The translations under genes were made by a program, and so were the position numbers. DNA of 43,760 nt, taken from IMG/VR virus record IMGVR_UViG_3300028857_000012, positions 1 through 43,760 of that record; one strand, written 5' to 3'. Shown piece after piece: positions 1 through 5,863 of this stretch. Each line of letters opens with the position of its first letter. The stretch's first letter is position 1. The notes beneath the pieces were generated by a model. The model searched no databases. It had not been told where the DNA came from and saw only the letters and a program-made list of their open reading frames with translations. The stretch is from a virus.

Positions 1-150
1 CTTGGACTTCATATATATCAAACATCGCAACATGGGCAGTACACACACGGCACCGCGCGCCCAAAACACCCCTCCCCCGCCTTGCGTTTTCCCTGCGACA
101 CGGCGGCACTATCCAAAAAAACAATGACAGTTACCCATAAAAAAAGTGAG
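1..150. repeat. 150-bp terminal direct repeat, left copy
   Basis: Bases 1-150 match 43611-43760 at all positions but one (a at 127, c at 43737). The simplest reading is that the sequence is a closed circle, or a circularly permuted phage genome, with an assembly overlap; unit length is about 43,610 bp. A physical terminal repeat is the alternative. The stretch has no gene. Confidence 0.9.
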
Positions 151-195
151 TCATTGCAACGTATACAGGGTACTCAAAGCAGCACAAAATAAACA

Positions 196-224
196 TGGAC
201 TTTTGAGAAGTGCATAAATACAAT
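196..224 (+). promoter_or_regulatory. Candidate sigma70-type promoter for the first gene
   Basis: A TGGACT -35 (4/6) at 196-201 and a TACAAT -10 (5/6) at 219-224 are separated by 17 bp. It lies about 90 bp upstream of the ATG at 316. Two small hairpins (231-244 and 263-280, the latter CGCCGC/GCGGCG) lie in the leader between promoter and gene. It is judged by consensus only. Confidence 0.45.
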
Positions 225-315
225 GTAAGTGAGATATGAATCTCAACGACACCGGGCCACGGCGCCGCAATAAGGCGGCGACACTGCAAGGTGTAATAAG
301 GAAGGACGGCTACAT

Positions 316-1320
316 ATGAAGATTAAATCAATGGAAACAGGCTACAAACGCACAGAGACGACAAAGGCACTCCGCAAAGAGGCTAGACAGACTGGCACGC
401 TCGCTATCCGTAAAGGGGATAGTAGGCGAGGGCTACACTGCTGTAAAGCACCAACACTAGCAGAAGATAGTACAATAGAAGACGTCTATCTGACCGCCGA
501 GCAACAGGACACAATAGCATTGCATGCCTTGAGGGAATCGCTCGCATCTGACATCCTAGTGCCGGGCTACAAATGGACACGCTACACCCTGTGCCAACGT
601 GCCGCCTTTGGAATGAATACGGAGGACTTGCGCATGGAGTACCCGGAAGTATTCCGCACCAACTATCAGGATATCTTAATGACTGCAATCACGGCAACGT
701 ATGACTTGGAAAAGGTCCAAACTGCATGCGGCAAGGTGCGTAAAGAACATCCCGCGATGACGGACACTAGCATACTTTTAAAGGCATACTTCCGTACAGC
801 GGGGAGCGCCATCAAGGCTTATGTCAGAGCCAATAAATCGCACTCATACAGGGTGCAATTGAATGCTGGGGGATACTTGCCCACGAAAGAGGAAAAAACC
901 GCTCTCAAGGCATGCAGGGCGGCTCTGAATGCACGTGAAGCGGCCGAAATCATCGACCAGTATGAGGATGGAGAACAAACAGTGCAAGTATTGTCCTACA
1001 TCGAGCCGCAACGATGGGAAACAGTAGGACGTACCGCCGTCATAGACCCTGATAGGGCCTTCCATGGTGCAACGGCATGGAGTGACGGACTCGCCATGGT
1101 AAGTGACATTGGCGCCCTGGAGTTTGAAACCGTAATGCTAGATATGGAGCTAGCACGAGCGCTAGAGAGCAAGCCTGCTGATTTACAATTGGCTCGTGAC
1201 CTATTCAACGGGCTAGTATCGCCCAAGGCTTGGAAATCTACGAACGCTCGCCGCCGTACACGGATACAGGGTGCCTACCATGATATATTGGGAGTGGACG
1301 TATTCGATACGGCGCTCTAG
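316..1320 (+). CDS. Hypothetical protein, 334 aa, unknown function
   Basis: I do not recognise this protein. It is a single intact 334-aa frame with a basic N-terminus and a Lys/Arg-rich, mostly helical-looking middle. There is no signal peptide, no membrane segment and no obvious catalytic motif. The ATG at 316 is preceded by an AAGGAAGGA-like ribosome binding site. The gene stands alone between its own promoter candidate (196-224) and a strong terminator (1333-1365). In the closed circle it lies a few hundred bases downstream of the iteron region 42943-43525, so a replication initiator is one possibility. That is based on position only. Confidence 0.75.
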   Translation: MKIKSMETGYKRTETTKALRKEARQTGTLAIRKGDSRRGLHCCKAPTLAEDSTIEDVYLTAEQQDTIALHALRESLASDILVPGYKWTRYTLCQRAAFGMNTEDLRMEYPEVFRTNYQDILMTAITATYDLEKVQTACGKVRKEHPAMTDTSILLKAYFRTAGSAIKAYVRANKSHSYRVQLNAGGYLPTKEEKTALKACRAALNAREAAEIIDQYEDGEQTVQVLSYIEPQRWETVGRTAVIDPDRAFHGATAWSDGLAMVSDIGALEFETVMLDMELARALESKPADLQLARDLFNGLVSPKAWKSTNARRRTRIQGAYHDILGVDVFDTAL

Positions 1321-1332
1321 CATCAAGCTTAA

Positions 1333-1365
1333 AAGCCTGTAGCTGCAATGGTTACAGGCTTTTTT
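1333..1365 (+). terminator. Rho-independent terminator after the 334-aa gene
   Basis: A 9-bp stem AAGCCTGTA/TACAGGCTT (1333-1341 with 1353-1361) is followed by a T run ending at 1365. It lies 12 bases after the stop codon at 1320, which makes the first gene a separate transcription unit. Confidence 0.9.
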
Positions 1366-1373
1366 AATTGTAT

Positions 1374-1550
1374 GGTACACAAACAGCCGCCTAAGTGTCT
1401 ATTATAGTGTAAGCACAACACAAACAGCCGCCACAGAGGGGAGCGGCACGAACGACAACACAGAAAAAAACTTAAAAAGACGGTACACAAACAGCCGCCC
1501 AAGTGTCTATTATAACGAGAGACAAAACAGCAACACCAACAGCCGCCACA
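1374..1550. repeat. Two long direct repeats plus two partial copies (AACAGCCGCC core)
   Basis: A 33-nt unit, beginning GGTACACAAACAGCCGCC and ending TATTATA, occurs at 1374-1406 and again at 1482-1514 with one base changed (108-bp period). Shorter copies sharing the CAACACmAACAGCCGCCACA block lie at 1416-1435 and 1531-1550. Four AACAGCCGCC cores therefore sit in about 180 bp of otherwise gene-free DNA. The repeats end in a -10-like TATTATA but no matching -35 is visible. They could be binding sites of a phage protein, tandem promoters or a partition/origin element. Confidence 0.85.
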
Positions 1551-1693
1551 AAACGAGGCGCGGGCACATATGAGCCAGTGAGAACTGGTGTGGCTAGCCT
1601 GCCGCTGTGTTGCTGAATTGCTACCGAAGTGAGGAGCCATGATGCTATCCGCATAGTTTACGGGATGCGGGCATACATGGTGAGAACTCACCG

Positions 1694-1825
1694 GTGGCCA
1701 TAAATAGGTCGTGTTGGTTGAATGGCCACAGACTGGTGGATGCTGGGAGTATACGCAATGCTGTTAGGATCGATGAGCTTCGTGTACGATATAACAAGGT
1801 GTATGAACTGCTGTTATCCCTGTAA
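1694..1825 (+). CDS. Possible 43-aa small protein
   Basis: This is a GTG-started frame of 43 codons with a Leu/Val/Arg-rich, helix-compatible C-terminal half. No homolog is recognised. It lies in the 1560-2065 stretch, which has no long gene. A perfect 5-bp hairpin (GGTGA/TCACC, 1679-1692) lies just upstream and would cover the start region. The ribosome binding site is poor. Alternative short frames exist here, including a Cys-rich one from 1758, so the true reading frame is uncertain. Confidence 0.25.
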   Translation: MAINRSCWLNGHRLVDAGSIRNAVRIDELRVRYNKVYELLLSL

Positions 1826-1828
1826 AGT

Positions 1829-1912
1829 ATGGTAGTAATGATTGAAGTACCAAAGGACGATGGAATGAAGTACAGGGTGTATGGACGAGGACATAGAAGA
1901 GAAGGTTGGTGA
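1829..1912 (+). CDS. Possible 27-aa basic small protein
   Basis: This ATG frame (internal ATG at 1838) starts 3 bases after the preceding frame and encodes 27 residues with a very basic C-terminus (YGRGHRREGW). Ribosome binding is weak. It is supported mainly by its place in a chain of end-to-end small frames leading to the 38-aa membrane peptide. Confidence 0.25.
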   Translation: MVVMIEVPKDDGMKYRVYGRGHRREGW

Positions 1913-1921
1913 GGTGACAAA

Positions 1922-2038
1922 GTGATTAAGGCTATGGCGCTGTTGGGCTGTTGCGCAGTCACACTTGGTACTGTATATTACTATGGCATCAGGTGGATAA
2001 TTCTGTGCGCCTGCTCAGTGTTTGGTGTAAGCGTATGA
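1922..2038 (+). CDS. Small membrane protein, 38 aa
   Basis: A GTG start at 1922 follows a good GGTGAGG-type ribosome binding site. The 38 residues are almost wholly hydrophobic (LLGCCAVTLGTVYYYG and WIILCACSVFGV), giving one or two membrane segments with four cysteines. It is too short for most gene finders. It ends 27 bases before the next gene. Its function is unknown; holin-like or inhibitor peptides are common in this size class, but nothing here identifies one. Confidence 0.45.
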   Translation: MIKAMALLGCCAVTLGTVYYYGIRWIILCACSVFGVSV

Positions 2039-2065
2039 GAAGATTTTGGAAATGGGGGTGGCGAA

Positions 2066-2296
2066 ATGACGGAAGCTAAATTTGAGAAGGCATTAAAGTT
2101 GATGGAAGAAATGGTCTACTATAACAGAAAGATAGTCGATATGGAGGAAATAATTCAGACGGATACCGAAATGAGAGTGGCGTGCCAAAATGTGAACGCG
2201 CACACGTGCGGACTTGATAAAGATGACGCCGAGATACTGCTGATGCGTTGGGAGTCGAATGTGCGGGCGTGTGAATCGGCGTTGAGGGTACTGTAA
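2066..2296 (+). CDS. Hypothetical protein, 76 aa, helical
   Basis: A short, mixed-charge, probably all-helical protein (KALKLMEEMVYYNRK...). It has an ATG start at 2066 behind a GGGGGTGG ribosome binding site. It has two cysteines and no recognised domain. It opens the run of small overlapping genes that continues to 5394. Confidence 0.65.
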   Translation: MTEAKFEKALKLMEEMVYYNRKIVDMEEIIQTDTEMRVACQNVNAHTCGLDKDDAEILLMRWESNVRACESALRVL

Positions 2297-2308
2297 GGGG
2301 GTGGTGAG

Positions 2309-2575
2309 GTGATAACGATCGAGAAAGAGCCGCAGATAGACTATGCCGCTATTGTTAGTGCAACGAACAATGTGCATGACTATGTAAAACAAAGCGAGAC
2401 AGGCGGGTGCCCTGATAGAATGGTAAGAGAGTGCCCAAAGAATAGCACGCATGATTGCTGTGGGCATTGCCTTAGATACTTAGAGGACGTGGGTTGCCAA
2501 ACGCCATGCCCCGCAATTGTTATGATGGCGGAGAGATACATGCTGGATGTAGAGGGGAAGCTGGTGAGGCGATGA
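2309..2575 (+). CDS. Cys-rich small protein with MITIEKE leader, 88 aa
   Basis: A GTG start at 2309 gives the N-terminus MITIEKE, shared almost exactly with a dozen other small genes in this genome. The body is different: a cysteine-rich segment (CPDRM...CPKN...CCGHC...CQTPC) that probably binds zinc. The C-terminal xPC motif also appears in five other proteins here. The stop overlaps the next start (ATGA, 2572-2575), so translation is coupled. No database family is recognised by eye. It is one of six likely paralogs of a cysteine-rich family. Confidence 0.7.
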   Translation: MITIEKEPQIDYAAIVSATNNVHDYVKQSETGGCPDRMVRECPKNSTHDCCGHCLRYLEDVGCQTPCPAIVMMAERYMLDVEGKLVRR

Positions 2576-2883
2576 TAGTGATCGAAAAGGAAGAAGAGGT
2601 ATTGGATTATTACGGGTACATCAAGAAGCTAAAGATAGGGAGGTCAGTTCATACGGCGCTACGATTTGTAGGCAGAGATGTAGACCCTTCGTTGGAGGCC
2701 CCCCCAATATCTGTGCTATGCGACCACCATTGCCCGGGTGACGAGGATAGAAGTTATGATGTGTGCTGTGCGGCCTGCATGTCTGGGTTTGCGGGTACAG
2801 CTGAAAAGGCGAGCCGTTGCACTGAACCGTGCCAACCTGTGAAGCTGTGCGCCGAATTAATGCGAGACGGGGTGATAGAGTGA
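2572..2883 (+). CDS. Cys-rich small protein with MIVIEKE leader, 103 aa
   Basis: The start is set at ATG 2572 rather than the longer upstream frame. It overlaps the previous stop by ATGA and restores the shared leader (MIVIEKEEE). The body has a cysteine cluster CDHHC...CCAAC...CTEPC...C, similar in spacing to the neighbours and likely zinc-binding. It is coupled to the next gene by a GTGA overlap. Function unknown. Confidence 0.65.
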   Translation: MIVIEKEEEVLDYYGYIKKLKIGRSVHTALRFVGRDVDPSLEAPPISVLCDHHCPGDEDRSYDVCCAACMSGFAGTAEKASRCTEPCQPVKLCAELMRDGVIE

Positions 2884-3131
2884 TACTGATAGCTAAAGAC
2901 CTTACGCCTACCAAGGAGGAGTATGCCGAGGTGTTTGCTAGGTACTACAGTAAAATGCACATGTATGCACAAATGGAGAATGCCTACTTTAAGGCAAGAA
3001 GGTGTGGTTGCGAGGATCAAGGTGATGTTTGGGGACACGCTGATTGTTGCTCAACATGCTTCCATTATGGTGAAGGATGCGAGAAGCCGACATGCCGCGC
3101 TGTTGCCGCGATACTGCATGTAGATCTGTAA
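2880..3131 (+). CDS. Cys-rich small protein with MILIAKD leader, 83 aa
   Basis: The start is set at GTG 2880, inside the stop of the previous gene (GTGA). This gives the leader MILIAKD. Cysteines follow the family pattern: CGCED...CCSTC...CEKPTC. It is the third consecutive member of the cysteine-rich family, and the three together look like a tandem duplication that has diverged strongly. Function unknown. Confidence 0.65.
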   Translation: MILIAKDLTPTKEEYAEVFARYYSKMHMYAQMENAYFKARRCGCEDQGDVWGHADCCSTCFHYGEGCEKPTCRAVAAILHVDL

Positions 3132-3177
3132 CGATGCCATGCTGAGATGTGGCACCGTTAGAGCGCTACTGCTCTAA
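3130..3177 (+). promoter_or_regulatory. Two tandem RNA hairpins before the 70-aa gene
   Basis: The first hairpin pairs AACG-TGCCA with TGGCA-CGTT (3130-3139 with 3150-3159, one A-C mismatch). The second is a perfect 7-bp stem TTAGAGC/GCTCTAA (3158-3164 with 3171-3177). They share two bases. No T run follows, so they look more like mRNA-stabilising or processing structures than a terminator. Confidence 0.5.
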
Positions 3178-3205
3178 ATGCTTATGTTCTGAAAGGAGAA
3201 CGAAA

Positions 3206-3418
3206 ATGGCAGATCAGGAAAAATTGGTGCTTAAAAACGCGCCGTCCATCTTAGCGATGGACAAAGCGGCGGATGTCGCCACGTTGACAGTCCCCATCAT
3301 GGGGTTGATCGACGCAAAAGATGGTAAGACTACCCACGTTGTAACAAGCGGCACATTGCAGGTTGTGCGTAGTGATGGCAAGATCATCACACTGATGGTC
3401 AATGCGTACTACAAGTAG
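3206..3418 (+). CDS. Hypothetical protein, 70 aa
   Basis: The start is placed at ATG 3206, seven bases after a clean AAAGGAG, not at the longer upstream frame. The protein appears to alternate beta strands and turns (LTVPIMGLIDAKDGK, LQVVRSDGKIITLMV), suggesting a small beta-rich fold. There are no cysteines or membrane segments. A strong binding site and the hairpins upstream suggest high expression. Function unknown. Confidence 0.7.
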   Translation: MADQEKLVLKNAPSILAMDKAADVATLTVPIMGLIDAKDGKTTHVVTSGTLQVVRSDGKIITLMVNAYYK

Positions 3419-3812
3419 GAAGTTACTGTGGGCAAAGGTGGCCGACCACGCTTGCGTGTCTTGGTCACCTGTCCTTTGGATCGCACTTTGCGTGTTCAGT
3501 ATCATATGCGCCATGGAGAATGCGAAGGCAATCCCCATGATGTGGACGATAGCGGTACTGAGTGTAGCTGTGTTGGCAGGAGTGTTTTGGCTTGTCACAC
3601 TGGTAACACGTAATGTATACACGTCTCGTATGCACAAGGAGGTCGACCGGATGTTGGATGGGCTGTTGAGTATGTATGAAGAGGCGTTCTACAATAAGCG
3701 GGATAGCGCTAGGAAACCTGCAAGCACTAGAGCTACCTACCCCGGACTTGGTACGATCGAAGAATACACAGAGGGCGGCGAGAATCGCGTCCGTTTCGTA
3801 AGCGGGAGATAA
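3402..3812 (+). CDS. Membrane protein with two predicted TM helices, 136 aa
   Basis: Two hydrophobic helices (around residues 20-38 and 44-68) are followed by a charged C-terminal domain of about 65 residues, so a hairpin membrane anchor with a cytoplasmic tail is likely. The ATG at 3402 overlaps the previous gene by 17 bases. A GTG at 3438 would shorten it by 12 residues. Function unknown; it could be a superinfection or host-envelope factor, but nothing proves this. Confidence 0.6.
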   Translation: MRTTSRKLLWAKVADHACVSWSPVLWIALCVFSIICAMENAKAIPMMWTIAVLSVAVLAGVFWLVTLVTRNVYTSRMHKEVDRMLDGLLSMYEEAFYNKRDSARKPASTRATYPGLGTIEEYTEGGENRVRFVSGR

Positions 3813-3821
3813 TCCCGCTTT
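3801..3821 (+). terminator. Terminator-like hairpin at the gene end
   Basis: A perfect 7-bp stem AGCGGGA/TCCCGCT (3801-3807 with 3813-3819) spans the stop codon of the membrane protein gene. Only three T residues follow, so termination is probably partial. It lies immediately upstream of the tRNA-like element and could also act as a processing site. Confidence 0.5.
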
Positions 3822-3823
3822 AT

Positions 3824-3898
3824 GGAGAGATAGCTCAACGGAAGAGCATATGAACTGGGCTTAGGGCAGTGACGCAGGTTCGACTCCTGCTCTCCCAC
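3824..3898 (+). tRNA. tRNA-like element with an aberrant anticodon arm
   Basis: The D arm (TA-GCTC-loop-GAGC) and the T arm (GCAGG-TTCGACT-CCTGC) are canonical. The acceptor stem pairs at 5 of 7 positions. The middle is abnormal: 26 nt lie between D and T arms, and the only good stem is ACTG/CAGT (with a G-G fifth pair), leaving 6 nt before it and 3 nt after it. Its 7-nt loop would present TTA as anticodon, but with C rather than U at position 33. It could be a degenerate tRNA, an unusual suppressor-like tRNA or a tRNA mimic. No CCA is encoded in the standard position. Confidence 0.5.
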
Positions 3899-3926
3899 CC
3901 GTATAAACCAAAAAGGAGGTAGTGGT

Positions 3927-4250
3927 ATGATACATATAAGAGAGCTTGCAGGGAAAATTGGTGACAACGACAGTGTTCCGTGCCGCGTGAGCTCGACGCT
4001 CAGTGATGTTATACTCGGTTCAACGTGGGCACACAACCATGTACTGAACATACTGGAAAAAGGGTGCGGGATTACCATATGCCTGCTAAAAGACAATGGA
4101 TTTTCAGTAGAACTATTCAGTGCGGGAAGCAGTAAGTTAGGTGACGATATGATACTGAAATTCCTGAGAAACGACTGTGAAGAGTCGAAGCGAAAGATAA
4201 AAGACGGAGCAACACTCATAATATTAAGAGTTTGCGCAGGAAGGAGGTAG
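3927..4250 (+). CDS. Hypothetical protein with MIHIREL leader, 107 aa
   Basis: An ATG at 3927 follows a strong AAGGAGG site. The N-terminus MIHIREL is a variant of the shared M-I-x-I-x leader. The rest (107 aa) is a mixed alpha/beta protein with hydrophobic strands (ITICLLK, TLIILRVC) and no zinc-like cysteine cluster. It is thus a different body behind the same start. Its stop lies within the ribosome binding site of the next gene. Function unknown. Confidence 0.65.
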   Translation: MIHIRELAGKIGDNDSVPCRVSSTLSDVILGSTWAHNHVLNILEKGCGITICLLKDNGFSVELFSAGSSKLGDDMILKFLRNDCEESKRKIKDGATLIILRVCAGRR

Positions 4251-4254
4251 TGGT

Positions 4255-4554
4255 ATGATAACGATAAACAAAGAAGACGCCTGCTACTCAAAGAAAGAGT
4301 TGCTTGCGGCTTTGGGGTATCGTAAGAATGATGATCTGCACATTCTGGTAGGCAATGCCTACCGCGCCAAGACTGGTGAAAAGATTAATAACAACGGAAG
4401 GGCTTGCTACGTACCGTCCCAGCTGTGCTCATGCAGAGCCTGCGCTAATAATAACGGGGGGTGTTGCGCGTTAGAACTCAACACTGGCAAGAAACAATGC
4501 GACACTTGCGAGAATCCGTGTAAGGTAATCGAGGAGCTAAGGAGGGGATTGTAG
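4255..4554 (+). CDS. Cys-rich small protein with MITINKE leader, 99 aa
   Basis: The start at 4255 uses the same 20-base ribosome binding and start block as the gene at 3927. The body carries a dense cysteine set ending CDTCENPCKVIEEL; the neighbouring gene ends with the related CAACTNPCKAI, so these two are clear paralogs. Likely zinc-binding. It overlaps the next gene by one base (TAGTG). Function unknown. Confidence 0.7.
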   Translation: MITINKEDACYSKKELLAALGYRKNDDLHILVGNAYRAKTGEKINNNGRACYVPSQLCSCRACANNNGGCCALELNTGKKQCDTCENPCKVIEELRRGL

Positions 4555-4883
4555 TGATAATGATAGCGAAAGGAAGTTGCTCTACAATAGAGGATGTACT
4601 GCGAGATGCGAGTTGCCTGTTTGGGTGTAGCCGTACCTATGTGCAACGCGCGTTGAAGAGGAATGCGCCTTGCTTGAAGGCAGAGCTGTGTGAGAGCGCC
4701 TGCAATAATACTAGATCTAGTTTCGGAGTGAGGTCATATTACAGCGTTAATGAGAATTGCTGTGCATGGAGAAATGCGCCGGGCAACCCCAATCTCTCCA
4801 CAAAGGACAAGGAGCAGTGCGCGGCCTGTACGAATCCATGTAAAGCGATAAAGCAGTTAATAGAAATGGGGTATGGCCAATGA
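4554..4883 (+). CDS. Cys-rich small protein with MIMIAKG leader, 109 aa
   Basis: A GTG start at 4554 overlaps the previous stop. The C-terminal half has the family signature (CESAC...CCAWR...CAACTNPC) and best resembles the product of 4255-4554. The N-terminal half has a stretch (VLRDASCLFGCSRTYVQRAL) that could form a helix-turn-helix-like unit, but this is weak. The end overlaps the next start by ATGA. Confidence 0.7.
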   Translation: MIMIAKGSCSTIEDVLRDASCLFGCSRTYVQRALKRNAPCLKAELCESACNNTRSSFGVRSYYSVNENCCAWRNAPGNPNLSTKDKEQCAACTNPCKAIKQLIEMGYGQ

Positions 4884-5110
4884 TAACGATTGATAAAGAA
4901 ACACGAGCCGAGATAGAGGTTGGGGACAAGATTGTGTATGTGCACAAGAGCCAGTCCGAGACGCCGCCTAGTTACTTCATCGTAGGAGACACTGGTGTAG
5001 TGCTAAGTATAAGACTCAAGGAAAATGGTGATAAAGCGCTACATAAATGCCGGAACGATCGAAACGGTGAGGTGGAAGCCCTGTACAAGAAAGAATTGGA
5101 GATGGTGTGA
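4880..5110 (+). CDS. SH3-like small protein with MITIDKE leader, 76 aa
   Basis: After the common leader MITIDKE, the body reads as a small beta barrel: EVGDKIVYVHK, then VGDTGVVLSIRL, then a short C-terminal strand. This arrangement (a G-D-x-V strand followed by a G-x-V strand) is typical of SH3/KOW-like folds and recurs in the genes at 5110, 9287, 9544 and 9786. Start ATG 4880 overlaps the previous stop (ATGA). Function unknown; nucleic-acid or protein binding is possible. Confidence 0.65.
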   Translation: MITIDKETRAEIEVGDKIVYVHKSQSETPPSYFIVGDTGVVLSIRLKENGDKALHKCRNDRNGEVEALYKKELEMV

Positions 5111-5394
5111 TGATAACAATCGAGAGGGAGAGCATAGACCTGATACCCGGAACTGAGTTCAGTATTGGGGACAGGGTAATATCCGTCGAGCAAGGCGGGC
5201 AGGTTGGTACTATCCTATGCTACACGGTTCTTCACCATAATAATGTGCCTGAGCTTAACCAAATAGGTGTTGTGTTCGATGCTGATGTTGGGGGACACTC
5301 GCTTACTGCTATAAATAATATACCCGCAGAGGCTAGATGCGAGGACGGGCATGGTTGGTATTGCTACCGAAGTCTACTGCAACGCACTAAATAA
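5110..5394 (+). CDS. SH3-like small protein with MITIERE leader, 94 aa
   Basis: ATG 5110 (or GTG 5107, one codon earlier) overlaps the preceding TGA. The leader MITIERE is followed by FSIGDRVISVEQGGQVGTILCYTV and IGVVFDADVGG, again an SH3-like pattern. The C-terminus is Trp/Tyr-rich. It is the last gene of the first small-gene array, immediately before the leader of the ubiquitin-like gene. Confidence 0.65.
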   Translation: MITIERESIDLIPGTEFSIGDRVISVEQGGQVGTILCYTVLHHNNVPELNQIGVVFDADVGGHSLTAINNIPAEARCEDGHGWYCYRSLLQRTK

Positions 5395-5467
5395 CGTCTA
5401 ACCTGCACCCCGCTGTGCATTAGAATAATTCGTTAGATCCCAATAAGTGTATTGTTGCTAGGGCAAC
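5393..5467 (+). promoter_or_regulatory. Structured leader of the ubiquitin-like gene
   Basis: A compound hairpin pairs AACG (5393-5396) with CGTT (5431-5434), TCTAA (5397-5401) with TTAGA (5420-5424) and GCAC (5405-5408) with GTGC (5415-5418). A second hairpin, GTTGC/GCAAC (5454-5458 with 5463-5467), sits four bases before the AAAGGAG. There is no T run. It is likely an mRNA stabiliser or translation control element. Confidence 0.55.
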
Positions 5468-5484
5468 AGAAAAGGAGTTTCAAA

Positions 5485-5694
5485 ATGAAAACAGTTAAAG
5501 TAGCATTCGTACCGGGAACAGTCAAAGAAGTGGCCGCAGAAGACAACGCAACACTCGATCAGATCCTTGAGATCGCCGGAATCAACGCAGAGGGTTACGA
5601 TGTACGCATCGGTGACACCACAGCGACCATGACCGTTATCCCCGCAGACGGAACAAAGATTTACCTCGTCAAACAGGTTAAGGGAAACCTGTAG
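5485..5694 (+). CDS. Ubiquitin-like (beta-grasp) modifier protein, 69 aa
   Basis: The start is set at ATG 5485, eight bases after AAAGGAG. The 69 residues fit a ThiS/MoaD/ubiquitin-like beta-grasp: strand-turn-strand (VKVAFVPGTVKEVAAE), a central helix (LDQILEIAG), strands YDVRIGDTTATM and a final strand IYLVKQVKGNL. This layout resembles the Prok_Ub family (Ubl of PRTRC-type systems). The C-terminus has one glycine (G67) followed by NL, so the two last residues may need removal before activation. The neighbours encode E2-, JAB- and E1-like proteins, which supports a protein-modifier role rather than sulfur transfer. Confidence 0.8.
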   Translation: MKTVKVAFVPGTVKEVAAEDNATLDQILEIAGINAEGYDVRIGDTTATMTVIPADGTKIYLVKQVKGNL

Positions 5695-5696
5695 AC

Positions 5697-5838
5697 CTGA
5701 CAGACTGGTCAGTTGGACGCCGGAGTGGAAGCGAGAGCTTCCCTCTCAAGCCCACGGTAATGCGTAGTAGAGTAGTCGCTACTTGCATGGGCGTGACTCC
5801 CGTTGCGACGTGGGCTTGAGAGAGGGGCTTAACCCTCT
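5697..5838 (+). ncRNA. Highly structured RNA between the Ubl and E2 genes
   Basis: About 140 nt without a gene. Visible stems: CTGAC/GTCAG (5697-5712); GGAAGC-GAGA-GCTTCC (5727-5742), a 6-bp stem with a GNRA loop; a directly adjacent 14-bp perfect long-range stem (5743-5756 with 5809-5822) closing a 52-nt domain that holds AGTAG/CTACT (5771-5783) and GGG/CCC (5789-5801); and AGGG/CCCT (5823-5836). An alternative GAGAG/CTCTC pairing (5733-5747) would break both the GNRA hairpin and the long stem. It may be a 5' regulatory RNA of the E2 gene or a separate small RNA. Confidence 0.6.
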
Positions 5839-5854
5839 TCACTGGAAAGGAGTG

Positions 5855-5863
5855 ATGATGTAA
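5855..5863 (+). promoter_or_regulatory. AUG-AUG-stop minigene in front of the E2 start
   Basis: The AAAGGAG at 5846-5852 is followed by ATG ATG TAA and then directly by the ATG (5864) of the 474-aa gene. The second ATG lies five bases from the Shine-Dalgarno and is followed at once by a stop. The real start is 11 bases away. Initiation at the minigene would compete with, or recharge, initiation at the E2 gene. Confidence 0.55.

Noticed and set aside
1400-1514. TATAAT-like sequence on the - strand within each 33-nt repeat as leftward promoters
   Set aside because: No acceptable -35 lies at 16-18 bp and no leftward gene follows.
3824-3898. Functional ochre-suppressor tRNA with genome-wide stop reassignment
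   Set aside because: TAA, TAG and TGA all end genes at sensible places, often in ATGA/TAATG overlaps, and the putative anticodon loop lacks U33.
5485-5694. ThiS/MoaD sulfur carrier for cofactor synthesis
   Set aside because: No thiamine or molybdopterin genes are present and the tail is not GG; the E2-like and JAB neighbours fit protein conjugation better.
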